Shown: positions 1 through 9,399, counted from the first letter of the stretch. The stretch is 42,556 bases of DNA from Chloroflexota bacterium (GCA_028873975.1 JAPPMO010000112.1:16258-58813), one strand, 5' to 3'. Notes: generated by a model not told the origin, from the letters alone. Program-made: numbers and translations.

Positions 1-93
1 TTTTTACCAAACTATGTCATCCAATTCCACAAAAAAATAAAATGCGGCGTCCGGGCCCCCCGGGCGGTTCGCCGTCATGACTTTGGGCCTTGT

Positions 94-117
94 AGGGGCG
101 AGCCTCGGCTCGCCCCT
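94..117. repeat. GC-rich palindromic hairpin, GGGCGAGC type
   Basis: Inverted repeat AGGGGCGAGC / GCTCGCCCCT with a 4-nt loop, lying 86 bp beyond the stop of the MalG-like permease gene on the minus strand. It is preceded by TGT and resembles the hairpins at 12897 and 16313, so it belongs to a dispersed repeat family. No T-run follows on either strand, so it is not a classic intrinsic terminator. I see no gene in 1-203. Confidence 0.6.
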
Positions 118-203
118 GCCACTAGCGGGAGTGATTTTTTGCATGACTTACTTGGAACTGCTTCTGTGGCAAATTTTCGTTGCGCGACAGCGACGCGCGT
201 CGA

Positions 204-1283
204 TCATTTCATACCGGTAGTCGCTATGCCGGTCGTGATAAAGCGCTGCAAAAAGGCGAATACCAGCGTGATCGGCAACAGGGTCACAACCGTCATCGCC
301 AGCACATAATGCCACTGAATCTGCAACTCGCCCTGAAAGGCGTTCAAGCCTACCTGCAAGGTGAACAGGTCGTTCCGGCTGAGCACGATCAGCGGCCAAA
401 GGAAGTCGTTCCAGCGCCACATCACCGAAAATATCGCCAGCACCGCCAGCGCCGGACGCGCCAAGGGCAGGATAATCCGCCAGTAGATATGCCATTCGCT
501 GGCGCCATCAATCCGCGCGGCATCCAGCAATTCGTCGGGGATGGTCAGCATATATTGGCGCAGCAGGAAGATGCCCGTCGGCGTCGCCGCGCCGGGGATG
601 ATCACGCCCCATAAGTTGTTCTTCCAACCGATGGTGGTGATGACCAGGAAAACCGGCACCAAGATGACCGTTATCGGAATCATCAAGGTCGAGATGAAGA
701 GCACAAAGATGGCATCCCGCCCCTTGAACTGATACTTGCTCAGCGCGAAAGCCGCCATGCTGTTGATGACCAGCGTGATCGCGGTCGCCATAGTCGTCAC
801 GAGCACGCTGTTCTTGAGGTAAGTGACGAAGTCGAAGTTCTCGAGTTCCACCAGCGGATCGAGGTAATTCTCCCAAGCCAGCTTGACCTCTTCCACCGGT
901 TCGCGCTGCCGGATGTTCACCTTGATCTCTCCCTCCGCAGGATCTGCTGGATCGATCATCCGAGCTTCAATGCCGACGCGCCGGATCTGCGCCAGCTCGC
1001 GGGAGCTGCCATCTTCCATAGCCACTGTGAAAAGCGGCAGGGCTTCGTCGAATCCTTCGACTTCAACCTGCACCTGCTGATAGGGGAGCAAGGGCGGCGG
1101 ATACTTGACCAGCCCGGCCTGGGTCTTGAAGGAAGACGCCACCAGCCACAAGACCGGACCAAACATCAGAACCGTGCCGAAGGTCAAATACAAGTAGGTC
1201 AGCGCGTCGGCGGTATTTACGCGCTTGCCCCCGCTGCGCAGGGACAAGAACTGGGAAATGCTGATTCTGTCGGCGCTCATCAT
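204..1283 (-). CDS. Carbohydrate ABC transporter permease, MalG-like
   Basis: Inner-membrane permease subunit of an ABC importer for sugars or sugar derivatives, 359 aa. The first membrane span is at about residues 30-50, and four or five more follow from about 155 to the C-terminus. The EAA loop that docks the ATPase is visible as DAARIDGASEWHIYWRIILP, followed by the WNDFLWPL segment typical of MalG-type proteins. About 85 residues of acidic, hydrophilic sequence separate spans 1 and 2, longer than in classic MalG (about 280-300 aa), and probably form an extracytoplasmic domain. Two ATGs are adjacent; the first is used here, with TTAGGGA upstream. It starts 7 nt after the MalF-like gene, so the two are co-transcribed. 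No ATPase gene lies nearby, so a shared MsmX/MalK-type ATPase from elsewhere is likely. The substrate cannot be told from sequence. Confidence 0.93.
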   Translation of the reverse strand: MMSADRISISQFLSLRSGGKRVNTADALTYLYLTFGTVLMFGPVLWLVASSFKTQAGLVKYPPPLLPYQQVQVEVEGFDEALPLFTVAMEDGSSRELAQIRRVGIEARMIDPADPAEGEIKVNIRQREPVEEVKLAWENYLDPLVELENFDFVTYLKNSVLVTTMATAITLVINSMAAFALSKYQFKGRDAIFVLFISTLMIPITVILVPVFLVITTIGWKNNLWGVIIPGAATPTGIFLLRQYMLTIPDELLDAARIDGASEWHIYWRIILPLARPALAVLAIFSVMWRWNDFLWPLIVLSRNDLFTLQVGLNAFQGELQIQWHYVLAMTVVTLLPITLVFAFLQRFITTGIATTGMK

Positions 1284-1290
1284 GCAATCC

Positions 1291-2313
1291 CTAAGCCAGG
1301 CTCGATTGGTTGCCCAGACGCAATTGCAGCAGCGTCAAGATCAAGAGCGAAATGCCCAACACCATCGACGCCGCCGCCGACAAGCCAAATAATTGAATTT
1401 GATTGGAAAAGCCGGTGGTATATATGTATTGCACCATGAGCTGCGTTCTTGTGCCCGGTCCGCCCCCGGTCAAGACAAAGATATGATCGAACATCTGCAC
1501 GGCTCGGATCAGCGAGAGCACCAGCACCACGAACATCGTCGGCATCAGCAAAGGCATGGTTACGAATCGGAAATCCTGCCAGTGGTTGGCGCCGTCGATG
1601 GAACTCGCCTCGTACAGTTCCGGCGGGATCGACTGCAAGCCGGCCAGCAAGATCAAGGTATAAAAGCCCATCAAAGCCCAGACGCTGACAAAGACCACCC
1701 AGAACATCGCCCAGTTGGTATCAAGCAGCCAGCGCTTGCTTTCGCCGCCAAAGATCTCGACAATCGCATTGAGCAGTCCCTCATGCTGCAAGACCCACTT
1801 CCAAATCAGCGCGACAACCACCGGGGAAAGCAATACCGGATAAAAGAATACACTGCGAAAGAAACCCCGCGCGACAATCTTGCGGTTGAGCACCAGCGCC
1901 GTGACTAGCGAAAACAAGACGATGCCGCTGACTTGAAAGACGACAAACTGAATCGTGTTGGATATGCCGCGCCAAAATAGATCTTCTTGACAGCTGTTCG
2001 GCGAGAGGAAATCCTCACAGTCGAAAAGGGTGGCGAAATTATCCAAGCCGACAAAGGGACGATCTTGCGGGAAAAGTTTGGTGCCACCGGTCATCGCGTA
2101 ATAAAAGTTGAGCAGCATGGGGAACAGAACAAAAATGCCAAATATCAATAAATTCGGCAGGACAAAAAAATAGCCCATCTTGTCGATCCCGACCCGTTTT
2201 TGTATGGGCGTCAAGATGAACTCGACAACCGCCACCGGAATTAGCAGCAGCGGTCGCGTAATCGGTTCGACAAGGTTGAGCAGTCGCAAGGGTTCCCTTC
2301 CGCTTCCCCCCAT
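1291..2313 (-). CDS. Carbohydrate ABC transporter permease, MalF-like
   Basis: Partner permease of the MalG-like subunit. The reading frame is open to 2358, but its first 15 codons run into GC-rich repeat sequence. I prefer the ATG at 2313, which has AAGGGG about 8 nt upstream, giving 340 aa. An N-terminal hydrophobic segment (PLLLIPVAVVEFILTPI) precedes the usual first span MGYFFVLPNLLIFGIFVLFP, so there are probably seven membrane segments. The EAA motif YEASSIDGANHWQDFRFVTMP and the MalF-type GGGPGTRTQ segment are present. The gene sits between the binding-protein gene and the MalG-like gene and is separated from the former by a repeat-derived hairpin. The family call is secure; the start is uncertain. 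Confidence 0.9.
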   Translation of the reverse strand: MGGSGREPLRLLNLVEPITRPLLLIPVAVVEFILTPIQKRVGIDKMGYFFVLPNLLIFGIFVLFPMLLNFYYAMTGGTKLFPQDRPFVGLDNFATLFDCEDFLSPNSCQEDLFWRGISNTIQFVVFQVSGIVLFSLVTALVLNRKIVARGFFRSVFFYPVLLSPVVVALIWKWVLQHEGLLNAIVEIFGGESKRWLLDTNWAMFWVVFVSVWALMGFYTLILLAGLQSIPPELYEASSIDGANHWQDFRFVTMPLLMPTMFVVLVLSLIRAVQMFDHIFVLTGGGPGTRTQLMVQYIYTTGFSNQIQLFGLSAAASMVLGISLLILTLLQLRLGNQSSLA

Positions 2314-2399
2314 ACTCCCAACCCCTTCTCGGAAGGGCGCGTCCTGCGCGCCCCACAAGAAGGGAAAGGGAGAAATGAACTCGAATTAAGCGGTTCCAG

Positions 2400-2446
2400 T
2401 CCCTCCCTCATTTTGGGTCGCGTAGACACTGACCTGCGGGGAGGGA
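2400..2446. repeat. Intercistronic inverted repeat with the 19-nt motif in its loop
   Basis: TCCCTCCCT (2400-2408) pairs with GGGGAGGGA (2438-2446), a 9-bp stem with one wobble pair. The 29-nt loop holds GGTCGCGTAGACACTGACC (2416-2434), a motif found at three other sites in the window. It lies between the binding-protein gene and the MalF-like permease gene in the minus-strand operon. There it could stabilise or partly terminate the message so that binding protein exceeds permease; that role is an inference. The flanking TAAGCGGTTCCAG (2387-2399) recurs at 42382. Confidence 0.6.
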
Positions 2447-2461
2447 TTTAGGGTGGGGGAG

Positions 2462-3739
2462 CTAGCCTTGCTCGGCCAAGGCAGTATCCACGTCGTCCTG
2501 AATGCGGTCGATGGCTTCATCCAGCGTCAACTCGCCCACCATCGCCTGCGTCAGGCGATCGCGCGTCGCGTCAAAGAGGGCGCGGTTAAAGGCGTAGGCT
2601 TGCAAGTCGAAGGCGGTCTGCTCCAGCGTGCCTACTTGCCCAACGAAGACGCCGAGCGAGTCCTTGGCCAATTGCAAGTCGGTGTCGAAGTCGACGCCAG
2701 CCGCCGACAAACCCGCATGCGCCGGGATGAAGAGTGTGCGCGCGGCAAATTCGCCCAGCACGTCCTGGCTGGCCAGGTATTCCATCACTCTCGCAACTTC
2801 TTCCGGATGCTCGGTCGCGCCGATGCCAACCAGAGCCGCGCCACCGGGCATCCCCGTGCAACCGCCTGGTCCGCAAGGATTCGGCACCGTCTGCCAGTCG
2901 AAGGCATCGCCGATTTGCTCGCTGAACTGACCGACCTGCCAACTGCCGGACATGTAGAAGACCAGTTCGGCATTGGCGAATTCTTCGTTGGCGCCGGCAT
3001 AACCTTCGCTCAGCGGCCACATTTCCGGATGCATGGTGCCGTCCAGATGCCAATTGACAAAGCGCTCCGCCATATCGCGGAAGCCCTCGTCCATGACGGT
3101 CGGATGCCCCATATTGTCAAAGTACATGGCGCCCGAGCTGATCGCGGGACCCGCGAAACGGTGACCGCTGCGATCCATGGCCATCGGGTAGGGGATCTCC
3201 AGCGCTTCCGCTACCGCGACGGAGGCGGCCGCCCATTCGTCCCAGCTAACCGAATCCGACATATCGCTGGGCACGTCAATGCCAGCCTGCTCAAAGAGCG
3301 TGCGGTTGATGAAGGGACCGGTGATGGTCAACTGCGTCATGAAACCCGGGATGCTGGAATCGTCGCCCGGCAGGCGCTTCCAGTTGAGGAAGGGACCGAA
3401 GTTCTCTTCCCAATACGCCGGATCGCTCAGGTAGGGCGTCATATCCAGGTAGTATTCGGCCAAACCGCCCAGGTCAGTAACGCGCGCCATATCGGGACCT
3501 TCGCCCGCAGCCAGGTCAAGCGGCAGGTTTTCCAGGATCGCGCGATAGGGAACGGTGTCGATTTCGACGCTGATATCGGGGTTGTCCATCTGGAAGCGGT
3601 CGAGCAAGTCGCGCAGGACTTCGCCTTCGTTGCCATCGTCATACCAGCGGATCCGCAATTCGACCATGTCCTGCGACAGCGCTGGCATAGCGGATAACAA
3701 CACGGAAAGAATTAGCATTACAGCCAGAATTTTGCGCAT
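2462..3739 (-). CDS. Extracellular carbohydrate-binding protein of ABC transporter (family 1)
   Basis: Solute receptor of the first sugar ABC importer, 425 aa from the chosen start, the usual size for family-1 binding proteins. The N-terminus MRKILAVMLILSVLLSAMPALS is a clear Sec signal peptide ending near an Ala-Leu-Ser site, with no lipobox cysteine. The mature part begins with a beta strand (VELRIRWYDD) and a helix (LRDLLDRFQMDNPDI), the standard opening of this fold. The frame is open to 3808, but ATG 3739 is preceded by AGGAGGAAC at ideal spacing. It is the first gene of the minus-strand operon leading to the two permeases. Expression probably starts at the promoter at 3871-3899. The ligand is unknown. 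Confidence 0.92.
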   Translation of the reverse strand: MRKILAVMLILSVLLSAMPALSQDMVELRIRWYDDGNEGEVLRDLLDRFQMDNPDISVEIDTVPYRAILENLPLDLAAGEGPDMARVTDLGGLAEYYLDMTPYLSDPAYWEENFGPFLNWKRLPGDDSSIPGFMTQLTITGPFINRTLFEQAGIDVPSDMSDSVSWDEWAAASVAVAEALEIPYPMAMDRSGHRFAGPAISSGAMYFDNMGHPTVMDEGFRDMAERFVNWHLDGTMHPEMWPLSEGYAGANEEFANAELVFYMSGSWQVGQFSEQIGDAFDWQTVPNPCGPGGCTGMPGGAALVGIGATEHPEEVARVMEYLASQDVLGEFAARTLFIPAHAGLSAAGVDFDTDLQLAKDSLGVFVGQVGTLEQTAFDLQAYAFNRALFDATRDRLTQAMVGELTLDEAIDRIQDDVDTALAEQG

Positions 3740-3870
3740 TATGTTCCTCCTAATGCTTGTGAACGGAAAATGACTAAAGAAAACTGCTTCTAGGAATGGA
3801 AAAGGCAATTCGCAATGTTATAAGCCGCGACCGCGCCCAGATTCCTGGTTGCCTAGCGAACAGCGACACA

Positions 3871-3899
3871 AATATAGTTGAGCGATCGGGCATTGTCAA
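3871..3899 (-). promoter_or_regulatory. Sigma70-type promoter for the first sugar ABC operon
   Basis: On the minus strand a perfect -35 box TTGACA (3899-3894) is followed after exactly 17 bp by TATATT (3876-3871), one mismatch from consensus. Transcription should begin near 3864, giving a leader of about 125 nt before the binding-protein ATG at 3739. I see no convincing operator palindrome next to it. The rest of the gap 3740-4093 holds no gene that I can support. Confidence 0.7.
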
Positions 3900-4004
3900 G
3901 CAGCGCGGCAGCGCGGCAGGGCAGTTGCGGGGCATTTCAGATTATTGGCGTTACTTGCAAGAGCATAAAGCCAAGCGCAAATAGAGCGATTGGCTATTCA
4001 AGTA

Positions 4005-4010
4005 TATAAT
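4005..4010 (+). promoter_or_regulatory. Possible -10 element upstream of the M20 peptidase gene
   Basis: A consensus TATAAT within TATATAAT lies 84 nt before the ATG at 4094. No good -35 hexamer sits 16-18 bp upstream, so this is only a candidate. Confidence 0.3.
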
Positions 4011-4093
4011 CCCCTTAACATAGGATAGGGAGTCTTTCAAAACGAATGTTGATGCCAGACAGCCACCGGCTTGATCACAACCTTGATTGAACC

Positions 4094-5485
4094 ATGAACA
4101 GGAAGCAAAGCGCCGTCTCTGCCGCAATTGAGCGCGCCCGCCGCGCTCGTGCCGCCAATCTCGCGGGATTCAAAGACTTGCTGCGCTTCCCGTCGATCAG
4201 CCAGGACCCGGCCTATCAGCCGCAATTGCTGGCTTGCGTCGACTGGCTCGCGGCCGAGATGAGGGGCACCGGCATAGAGAATTGCCGGGCGATCGCGACG
4301 GCGGGCAATCCGGTCCTATATGGCGACTGGCTGGGCGCGGGGGACGACAAGCCTACTATCCTCATCTACGCGCACTATGATGTGCAACCGGTCGGCGATG
4401 CCTCGCTTTGGAGGACGGACCCGTTCGAGCCGACAATTGTCGGAGATCGGCTGGTCGCCCGCGGCGCCCTGGATGACAAATGCGGCATCTGGGTCAATCT
4501 CAAGGCTGTTGAGTCGATTCTCGCGGTTTCCCGGCGGCTGCCGGTCAACTTGAAGTTCATTTTCGAAGGCGAGGAGGAACTCGGCTCGCGCAACACGGGG
4601 AGCTTCGTTCAGGCTCACAAGGCGCTGCTGGCGGCGGATGCGCTGATCATTTGCGACGGTCCTTTTTCGCCGCAGCAACCGGTCATCGGCACTGCGGTTC
4701 GCGGCGCGGTCATGGGCGAAGTGAGGCTCAAGGGACCGCCGCATGACCTGCATTCCGGCCGCTATGGCGGGGCGGTGAAGAATCCCCTGCATTACGCGGC
4801 CCGTATCATCGCTTCCTTCCATGACGACAGCGGCCGCGTGCAGATCAAAGGCTTCTATGACGATGTCATCCCACTGTCGGAGCGACAAGCGCGACATCTG
4901 AATCAGCTTTGGAAGACGATTGGTCCAGGCTTGCAACGCGCGGCCGGGGTCGACGCCTTCTTCGGCGACCGCCTGGGCGTCTTCGCAGAGCGAACTACAT
5001 CGCAGCCGACGCTGGATGTCAACGGGATTCACGGCGGCTATCAGGGCGAGGGCACGCGGGCCATCATACCGGCGGAAGCTGGTTTCAAGGTCACGATTCG
5101 CACAGTCGCCGGTCAAGATTCCGGCGCGATGTGGGGGCGCTTCGTCGAGCATGTCATGTCATTCGCCGAACCGGGCATCGACATCGACGCCGAGTTGCTC
5201 AGCAGCGCCCATCCTTTTTTGCTGCCCGACGACGGGAGGGAGATTGGCGCGATTCAGCGCGCGCTAAAGGCGGCTCTCGGCAAAGAAGCCTTGCTCATGC
5301 GGCATGGCGGATCGCTGCCGATTGGCGGTATCCTGGCGCGCGAGTTGGATGTGCCGGTCACGATGTTCGGATACGGCTCGGGCGACAATTCTCACGCGCC
5401 GGACGAGTTCATCATCATTGAGGATCTACAGGCCGCGATCGAGGTGGCGATTCATCTGCTGTTTGCGCTGGGCGGCGACAGCTAG
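4094..5485 (+). CDS. M20 family metallopeptidase (dipeptidase-like)
   Basis: Zinc-dependent exo/dipeptidase of the M20 family, 463 aa, full length. Metal and catalytic motifs appear in order: HYDVQP (H94, D96), RGALDDKCG (bridging Asp near 127-128), FEGEEELGS (catalytic and metal-binding Glu near 160-162), and late in the protein a MRHGGSLPIGG segment and a conserved His (SHAPDE). The family often has DDKGQ where this protein has DDKCG, a mild variation near the active site. There is no signal peptide, so the enzyme is probably cytosolic and acts on short peptides or N-acyl amino acids. No strong ribosome-binding site precedes the ATG. A gamma-glutamyltransferase-like gene follows 143 bp later, which fits joint peptide catabolism. 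Confidence 0.92.
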   Translation: MNRKQSAVSAAIERARRARAANLAGFKDLLRFPSISQDPAYQPQLLACVDWLAAEMRGTGIENCRAIATAGNPVLYGDWLGAGDDKPTILIYAHYDVQPVGDASLWRTDPFEPTIVGDRLVARGALDDKCGIWVNLKAVESILAVSRRLPVNLKFIFEGEEELGSRNTGSFVQAHKALLAADALIICDGPFSPQQPVIGTAVRGAVMGEVRLKGPPHDLHSGRYGGAVKNPLHYAARIIASFHDDSGRVQIKGFYDDVIPLSERQARHLNQLWKTIGPGLQRAAGVDAFFGDRLGVFAERTTSQPTLDVNGIHGGYQGEGTRAIIPAEAGFKVTIRTVAGQDSGAMWGRFVEHVMSFAEPGIDIDAELLSSAHPFLLPDDGREIGAIQRALKAALGKEALLMRHGGSLPIGGILARELDVPVTMFGYGSGDNSHAPDEFIIIEDLQAAIEVAIHLLFALGGDS

Positions 5486-5628
5486 AGATTCGCTTCGCAT
5501 GAGGACAAATCAGGATTCGGCCGCTGCAAGTCAAAGCGCCCGGCGAGAAATGCCATTGCTTAGACCTTGCGCGAACAAATCTCGTTAAGAGACAATACGC
5601 CGCAGTTGGAATCCGGGGAGAGCTAGAG

Positions 5629-7251
5629 ATGAAAACCATGTCATTCGACTTCAAATCCCGCCGCTCCATGGTCAGCGCTCGGCGCGGCATGGTCGGCGCC
5701 AGCAATCCGCTGGCCGCGCAAGCCGGGCTCAACATCCTGCGGGCGGGAGGCAATGCCGCCGACGCCGCCGTCGCCACATCGGCCATGATGAACGTGATGG
5801 ATCCGGGTTCCTGCGGCGTGGGCGGCGATTGCTTCGCACTATATTTCGACGCGAAGACCAGGCAGGTCACGGCGCTGAACGGCAGCGGACGCGCGCCGCA
5901 AGCCTTGACCCTGGACGCGGCGCGCGCGCTGGGCTGGGAGCGGATGAACCCCCGCCACGCCCACTCCGTTACCGTGCCGGGCGCCGCGCGCGGCTGGCAT
6001 GACTTGCTCGCTAGACATGGCAGGATGACGCTGGCTGATGTGCTGCAAGACGCTATCTACTACGCGGAGGAGGGCTATCCGCTGGCGCCGGTGGTGGGTT
6101 ACCGCTGGGAGCGATCGGGCGCCTTCCTGTCCAGCGCGGTGAATGCCGAAGAGTATCTGCCCAATGGGGCGCCGCCGAAAGCGGGTCAAGTCCTGCGCTT
6201 GCCCGGACTGGCAAAGACGCTGCGCATGATAGCCGAGGGCGGACCCGATGCCTTCTACACGGGACCAGTGGCGGAAGCGATTGTGTCGTCCTTGCAAGAG
6301 CAGGGCGGCTTGATGACCCTCGACGACTTGAAAAACCACCATTCCACCTGGGACGAGCCGATCTCCAGCGATTATCGCGGCGTGACCATCTATGAATGTC
6401 CGCCAAACGGACAAGGCTTGACGGCGCTGATCGCGCTAAACATCGCTTCGCATTTCGACTTGGGCGCGCTGCCCTGGGATTCGCCGCAGCGCATCCACTT
6501 GATGGCCGAGTGCATGCGCCTGGCTTGGGCGGACGCTCACGAATACATCGCTGATATGAGCCAAGCCGACCTGCCGCTGGAGGGGCTGCTGAGCAAAGCC
6601 TACGCGGCTGAAAGAGCGGCGCTTATTCACCGCTACTACACTTTTGATCCCCCGCCGACTCCCGGTGAATTGCCCGGCGGCTCGGACACGATCTACCTCA
6701 GCGTTGTCGATGGCGCGGGCAACGCCTGTTCCTTCATCAAGAGCTTGTATATGGGCTTTGGCGTCGGCATCGTCGCGGAAGGAACGGGCGTCTGGCTGCA
6801 GAACCGAGGCGCCGGCTTCTCGCTCGCGCCCGGACACCGCAACGCCTTGGCGCCCGGCAAGCGACCCTACCACACCATCATCCCGGGCCTGTCGCTCAAG
6901 GACGGCGAGCTTTGGACCAGCTTCGGCGTGATGGGCGGCTTCATGCAGCCGCAGGGCCACTTCCAGGTCATCAGCGCCCTGGTTGATGACGATCTCAATC
7001 CGCAGGAGGCGCTCAATCGACCGCGCTGGTATATTGACCGGGGCGATCCGGGCGGCGCGCTGCTGATCGAAGAAGGCACGCCCTTCAAGACGATGGCGGA
7101 TCTGGCCGAGCGCGGGCATCGCATCCAGCCCGAAGCGGGCATAGGGCGGGGTAATTTCGGGCGCGGGCAAATCATCCGCTATGATGCGGAAACGGGCGTG
7201 ATGCACGGCGGCAGCGAGCCGCGCGCCGACGGGCAGATCGCGGCATTTTGA
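5629..7251 (+). CDS. Gamma-glutamyltransferase family protein
   Basis: Ntn-hydrolase that in characterised members self-cleaves and then hydrolyses or transfers gamma-glutamyl groups, for example from glutathione; 540 aa. The large-subunit start shows the family signature LRAGGNAADAAVA (about 38-50), and Arg88 in GSGRAP corresponds to the substrate-carboxylate arginine. The autoprocessing site is GGSDTIYLSVVD with Thr354 as the predicted nucleophile; residues 354-540 would be the small subunit. No signal peptide is visible, unlike many periplasmic GGTs, so a cytosolic protein or one of the broader GGT-like acylase/hydrolase group is possible. GGGGAG precedes the ATG. It may cooperate with the upstream M20 peptidase in breaking down gamma-glutamyl peptides; that pairing is inferred from adjacency. 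Confidence 0.92.
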   Translation: MKTMSFDFKSRRSMVSARRGMVGASNPLAAQAGLNILRAGGNAADAAVATSAMMNVMDPGSCGVGGDCFALYFDAKTRQVTALNGSGRAPQALTLDAARALGWERMNPRHAHSVTVPGAARGWHDLLARHGRMTLADVLQDAIYYAEEGYPLAPVVGYRWERSGAFLSSAVNAEEYLPNGAPPKAGQVLRLPGLAKTLRMIAEGGPDAFYTGPVAEAIVSSLQEQGGLMTLDDLKNHHSTWDEPISSDYRGVTIYECPPNGQGLTALIALNIASHFDLGALPWDSPQRIHLMAECMRLAWADAHEYIADMSQADLPLEGLLSKAYAAERAALIHRYYTFDPPPTPGELPGGSDTIYLSVVDGAGNACSFIKSLYMGFGVGIVAEGTGVWLQNRGAGFSLAPGHRNALAPGKRPYHTIIPGLSLKDGELWTSFGVMGGFMQPQGHFQVISALVDDDLNPQEALNRPRWYIDRGDPGGALLIEEGTPFKTMADLAERGHRIQPEAGIGRGNFGRGQIIRYDAETGVMHGGSEPRADGQIAAF

Positions 7252-7290
7252 CCAAGTTTTCCTGGACTTCGCCCAAAATCAGGAGTTGCA

Positions 7291-9057
7291 ATGAAGGTTT
7301 TCGCGGTCCTGCGCGGTCTGCCTTATCAGTGGCTGTTGCCCTTATGCTTCTTTTGCTTCGGTTTGATCTACATTTACGCCGCCCCGCATTTTGAAGCCTC
7401 CGACTCCATCGCGCATGTGGGCATGATCAAGTGGATCGCCGAGCACGATGGCGCGCTGCCGATCCAATCGGCCGATCACAATCAACTCTACCGACAGCAA
7501 GCCAGTCAACCGCCGCTTTACTACTTCATGATGGCCCCGGTCTGGGCGGCGCTGGATAAGGGCGATTTCGACGAATTCTTCCGCCTGAGCCCCTTTGCCA
7601 TCGTTGGGGACCCGATGCGCCTGGGCAACCGCAATCGCATCTTTTATCGACAGCCTTATCCGCCCAATCTGCATCAGGGCGCGTCATTGACGCTCTACGT
7701 CATTCGCCTTTTGACGCTGGGCATGGGGACGATGGCGGTGGCGGCGGTCTATCAGTCCGCCCGCACGGTGATGCCAGGGCGTGCCGATATCGCCGCGCTG
7801 GCAAGCGCTTTGACGGCTTTCAATCCGCAATTCATCTTCATCAGCGCCTCGGTCAGCAACGACGGTCTCGTTATCATGCTGTCGGCGCTCATCACCTGGC
7901 AAACGCTGGTGATGCTGCGGGAGGGTTTTCAAACGCGGCGCAGCCTGATTCTGGCGCTTCTGATTGCGCTGGCGTCGCTGGCCAAGCTGAGCGGCCTCGT
8001 ATTTGCGGCTTTGGTCATCCTGGCTGGTTTATGGATCCTCATTCGTAGCCGAGATCGACGCGGCTTCTTCATTTTGCTGGGCGCGGCGCTGGTCATTTGG
8101 CTGGTCTTGGCCGGATGGTGGTTCCTGCGCAACCTGGCGCTTTATCAGGACCCTTTTGGCACGGCGGCCATGCTCGACTTTGTCGGGCGGCGGCAAACCA
8201 CGATACCGCAACTGCTGGCGCAGGAGTTTCAGGGCTTGCGCATCAGTTTCTGGGGGCTGTTTGGCGCCTTCAGCATTCTTACGCACGACATCCACTATCA
8301 ACTGATGGATGCGCTGACCTTGGTTAGCGCGGCCGGTTTTTTCGTCTTCGCCGCAAAACACCGCCGCGAGGGCTATATCTTTACCGCCATCTGTTTTCTC
8401 GTCATCATTCTCGCTGTCGCAGGCTTGACCCTGGCCTGGTGGAGCAGCCAGACGACGGCGAGCACGGGGCGTTTGCTCTTTCCCTATATCACCGCGATCA
8501 GCCTGCTGATGGCCATGGGGCTGAGGGCTTTGCGGATTCCAGCGCTTCTGGTCAGTTTGCCCATGCTCGCCTTCAGCATAGCCGCGCCCTTCCTGTTTAT
8601 CATCCCGAATTATGACCACCCGCCGCAGGTTGATGCACTGCCGGCTTCGGCCCGGCAAAGTTTCGCCCGTTGGGACGAGATCACATTGATCGGCTACGAG
8701 TTGAAAGCGCCGGAGCGGGTGGCATCCGGCCTGGAAATCCCGATCACGCTCTATTGGCGGGCGCAGAGGCAATCGACCGTGACCAGGGCGCTCTTCATCA
8801 GCCTGGTCGATTCGCAAGGCAGTCCAGTAACCAGGCTGGAAACGTTCCCCGGTTGGGGCACGCTGCCCACGCGCTGGTGGCGGGCAAATACGATCTATCG
8901 CGATGATTACGTCTTGCAGCTTCCGGAAGGCGCCGCCGCGCCGGCGGGGCTGCGCATCGGCTGGTTTCCTTTCCCCGCTGGCGGCGACATACGGCCGGTG
9001 CTCGAATCCGGCGAGGAAGCGGCGGTTTTTGCGATTGAGTTGGACATCTCCTCCTGA
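7291..9057 (+). CDS. Polytopic membrane protein, GT-C/DUF2142-like glycosyltransferase candidate
   Basis: Integral membrane protein of 588 aa. After a first span (about 12-32) there is an extracytoplasmic loop with the acidic FEASDSIAH segment and ASQPPLYYFMMAP, both typical of lipid-phosphosugar-dependent GT-C proteins and of DUF2142. At least nine more hydrophobic spans follow to about residue 440. The last 150 residues are soluble and beta-rich (ELKAPERVASGLEIPITLYWRA), resembling an Ig-like/CBM-like extracellular domain found at the end of related Chloroflexota proteins. AGGAG stands 7 nt before the ATG. A function in transferring sugars to envelope polymers or proteins is plausible but unproven. 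It follows the GGT-like gene by 39 bp without an obvious functional link. Confidence 0.8.
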   Translation: MKVFAVLRGLPYQWLLPLCFFCFGLIYIYAAPHFEASDSIAHVGMIKWIAEHDGALPIQSADHNQLYRQQASQPPLYYFMMAPVWAALDKGDFDEFFRLSPFAIVGDPMRLGNRNRIFYRQPYPPNLHQGASLTLYVIRLLTLGMGTMAVAAVYQSARTVMPGRADIAALASALTAFNPQFIFISASVSNDGLVIMLSALITWQTLVMLREGFQTRRSLILALLIALASLAKLSGLVFAALVILAGLWILIRSRDRRGFFILLGAALVIWLVLAGWWFLRNLALYQDPFGTAAMLDFVGRRQTTIPQLLAQEFQGLRISFWGLFGAFSILTHDIHYQLMDALTLVSAAGFFVFAAKHRREGYIFTAICFLVIILAVAGLTLAWWSSQTTASTGRLLFPYITAISLLMAMGLRALRIPALLVSLPMLAFSIAAPFLFIIPNYDHPPQVDALPASARQSFARWDEITLIGYELKAPERVASGLEIPITLYWRAQRQSTVTRALFISLVDSQGSPVTRLETFPGWGTLPTRWWRANTIYRDDYVLQLPEGAAAPAGLRIGWFPFPAGGDIRPVLESGEEAAVFAIELDISS

Positions 9058-9107
9058 CATCGAAACAGCCGGGAGGCAATTCCAACGGGCGATTGGGGGC
9101 TTCTGAC

Positions 9108-9385
9108 CAAGGCAATCGCTTCAAAATGTGGTGACTGACATGTTACGAAATTGGACTGATTATTAACCACCGAGGGTCGCGTAGACACTGACCGTCAACA
9201 CCGAGAAAAGCAACGGAATATAGCTCATCCTATGTTTCAGGCTTGCTTTTCAGCCACAAATGAAGTTTCGCTGGCGACCTCGCCGTATTCAGGTGATGGA
9301 ATTTGAGGTAAAGCAGACAAATTATCCTTAACTCGGTGCTCTCGGTGTCCTCGGTGGTTAAGAAAAATCTGCTGCGATTGCACTG
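9108..9385. mobile_element. MITE-like palindromic element, family 1, copy A (diverged)
   Basis: The left end CAAGGCAATCGCTTCAAAA and right end (reverse complement CAGTGCAATCGCAGCAGATT) are diverged copies of the terminal inverted repeat seen in copies B, C and E. TCTGAC directly abuts both ends (9102-9107 and 9386-9391). Inner arms of the CCACCGAG type (TTAACCACCGAGG near 9163 and its complement near 9330-9360) make a long imperfect hairpin. The left inner arm is interrupted by the 19-nt motif at 9175-9193. No transposase is encoded. Confidence 0.6.
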
Positions 9386-9399
9386 TCTGACTCCAATAC

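Noticed and set aside
94..117. Intrinsic terminator for the MalG-like gene
   Set aside because: The hairpin is strong but has no T-run on the minus strand and lies 86 bp beyond the stop. It is better described as a dispersed repeat.
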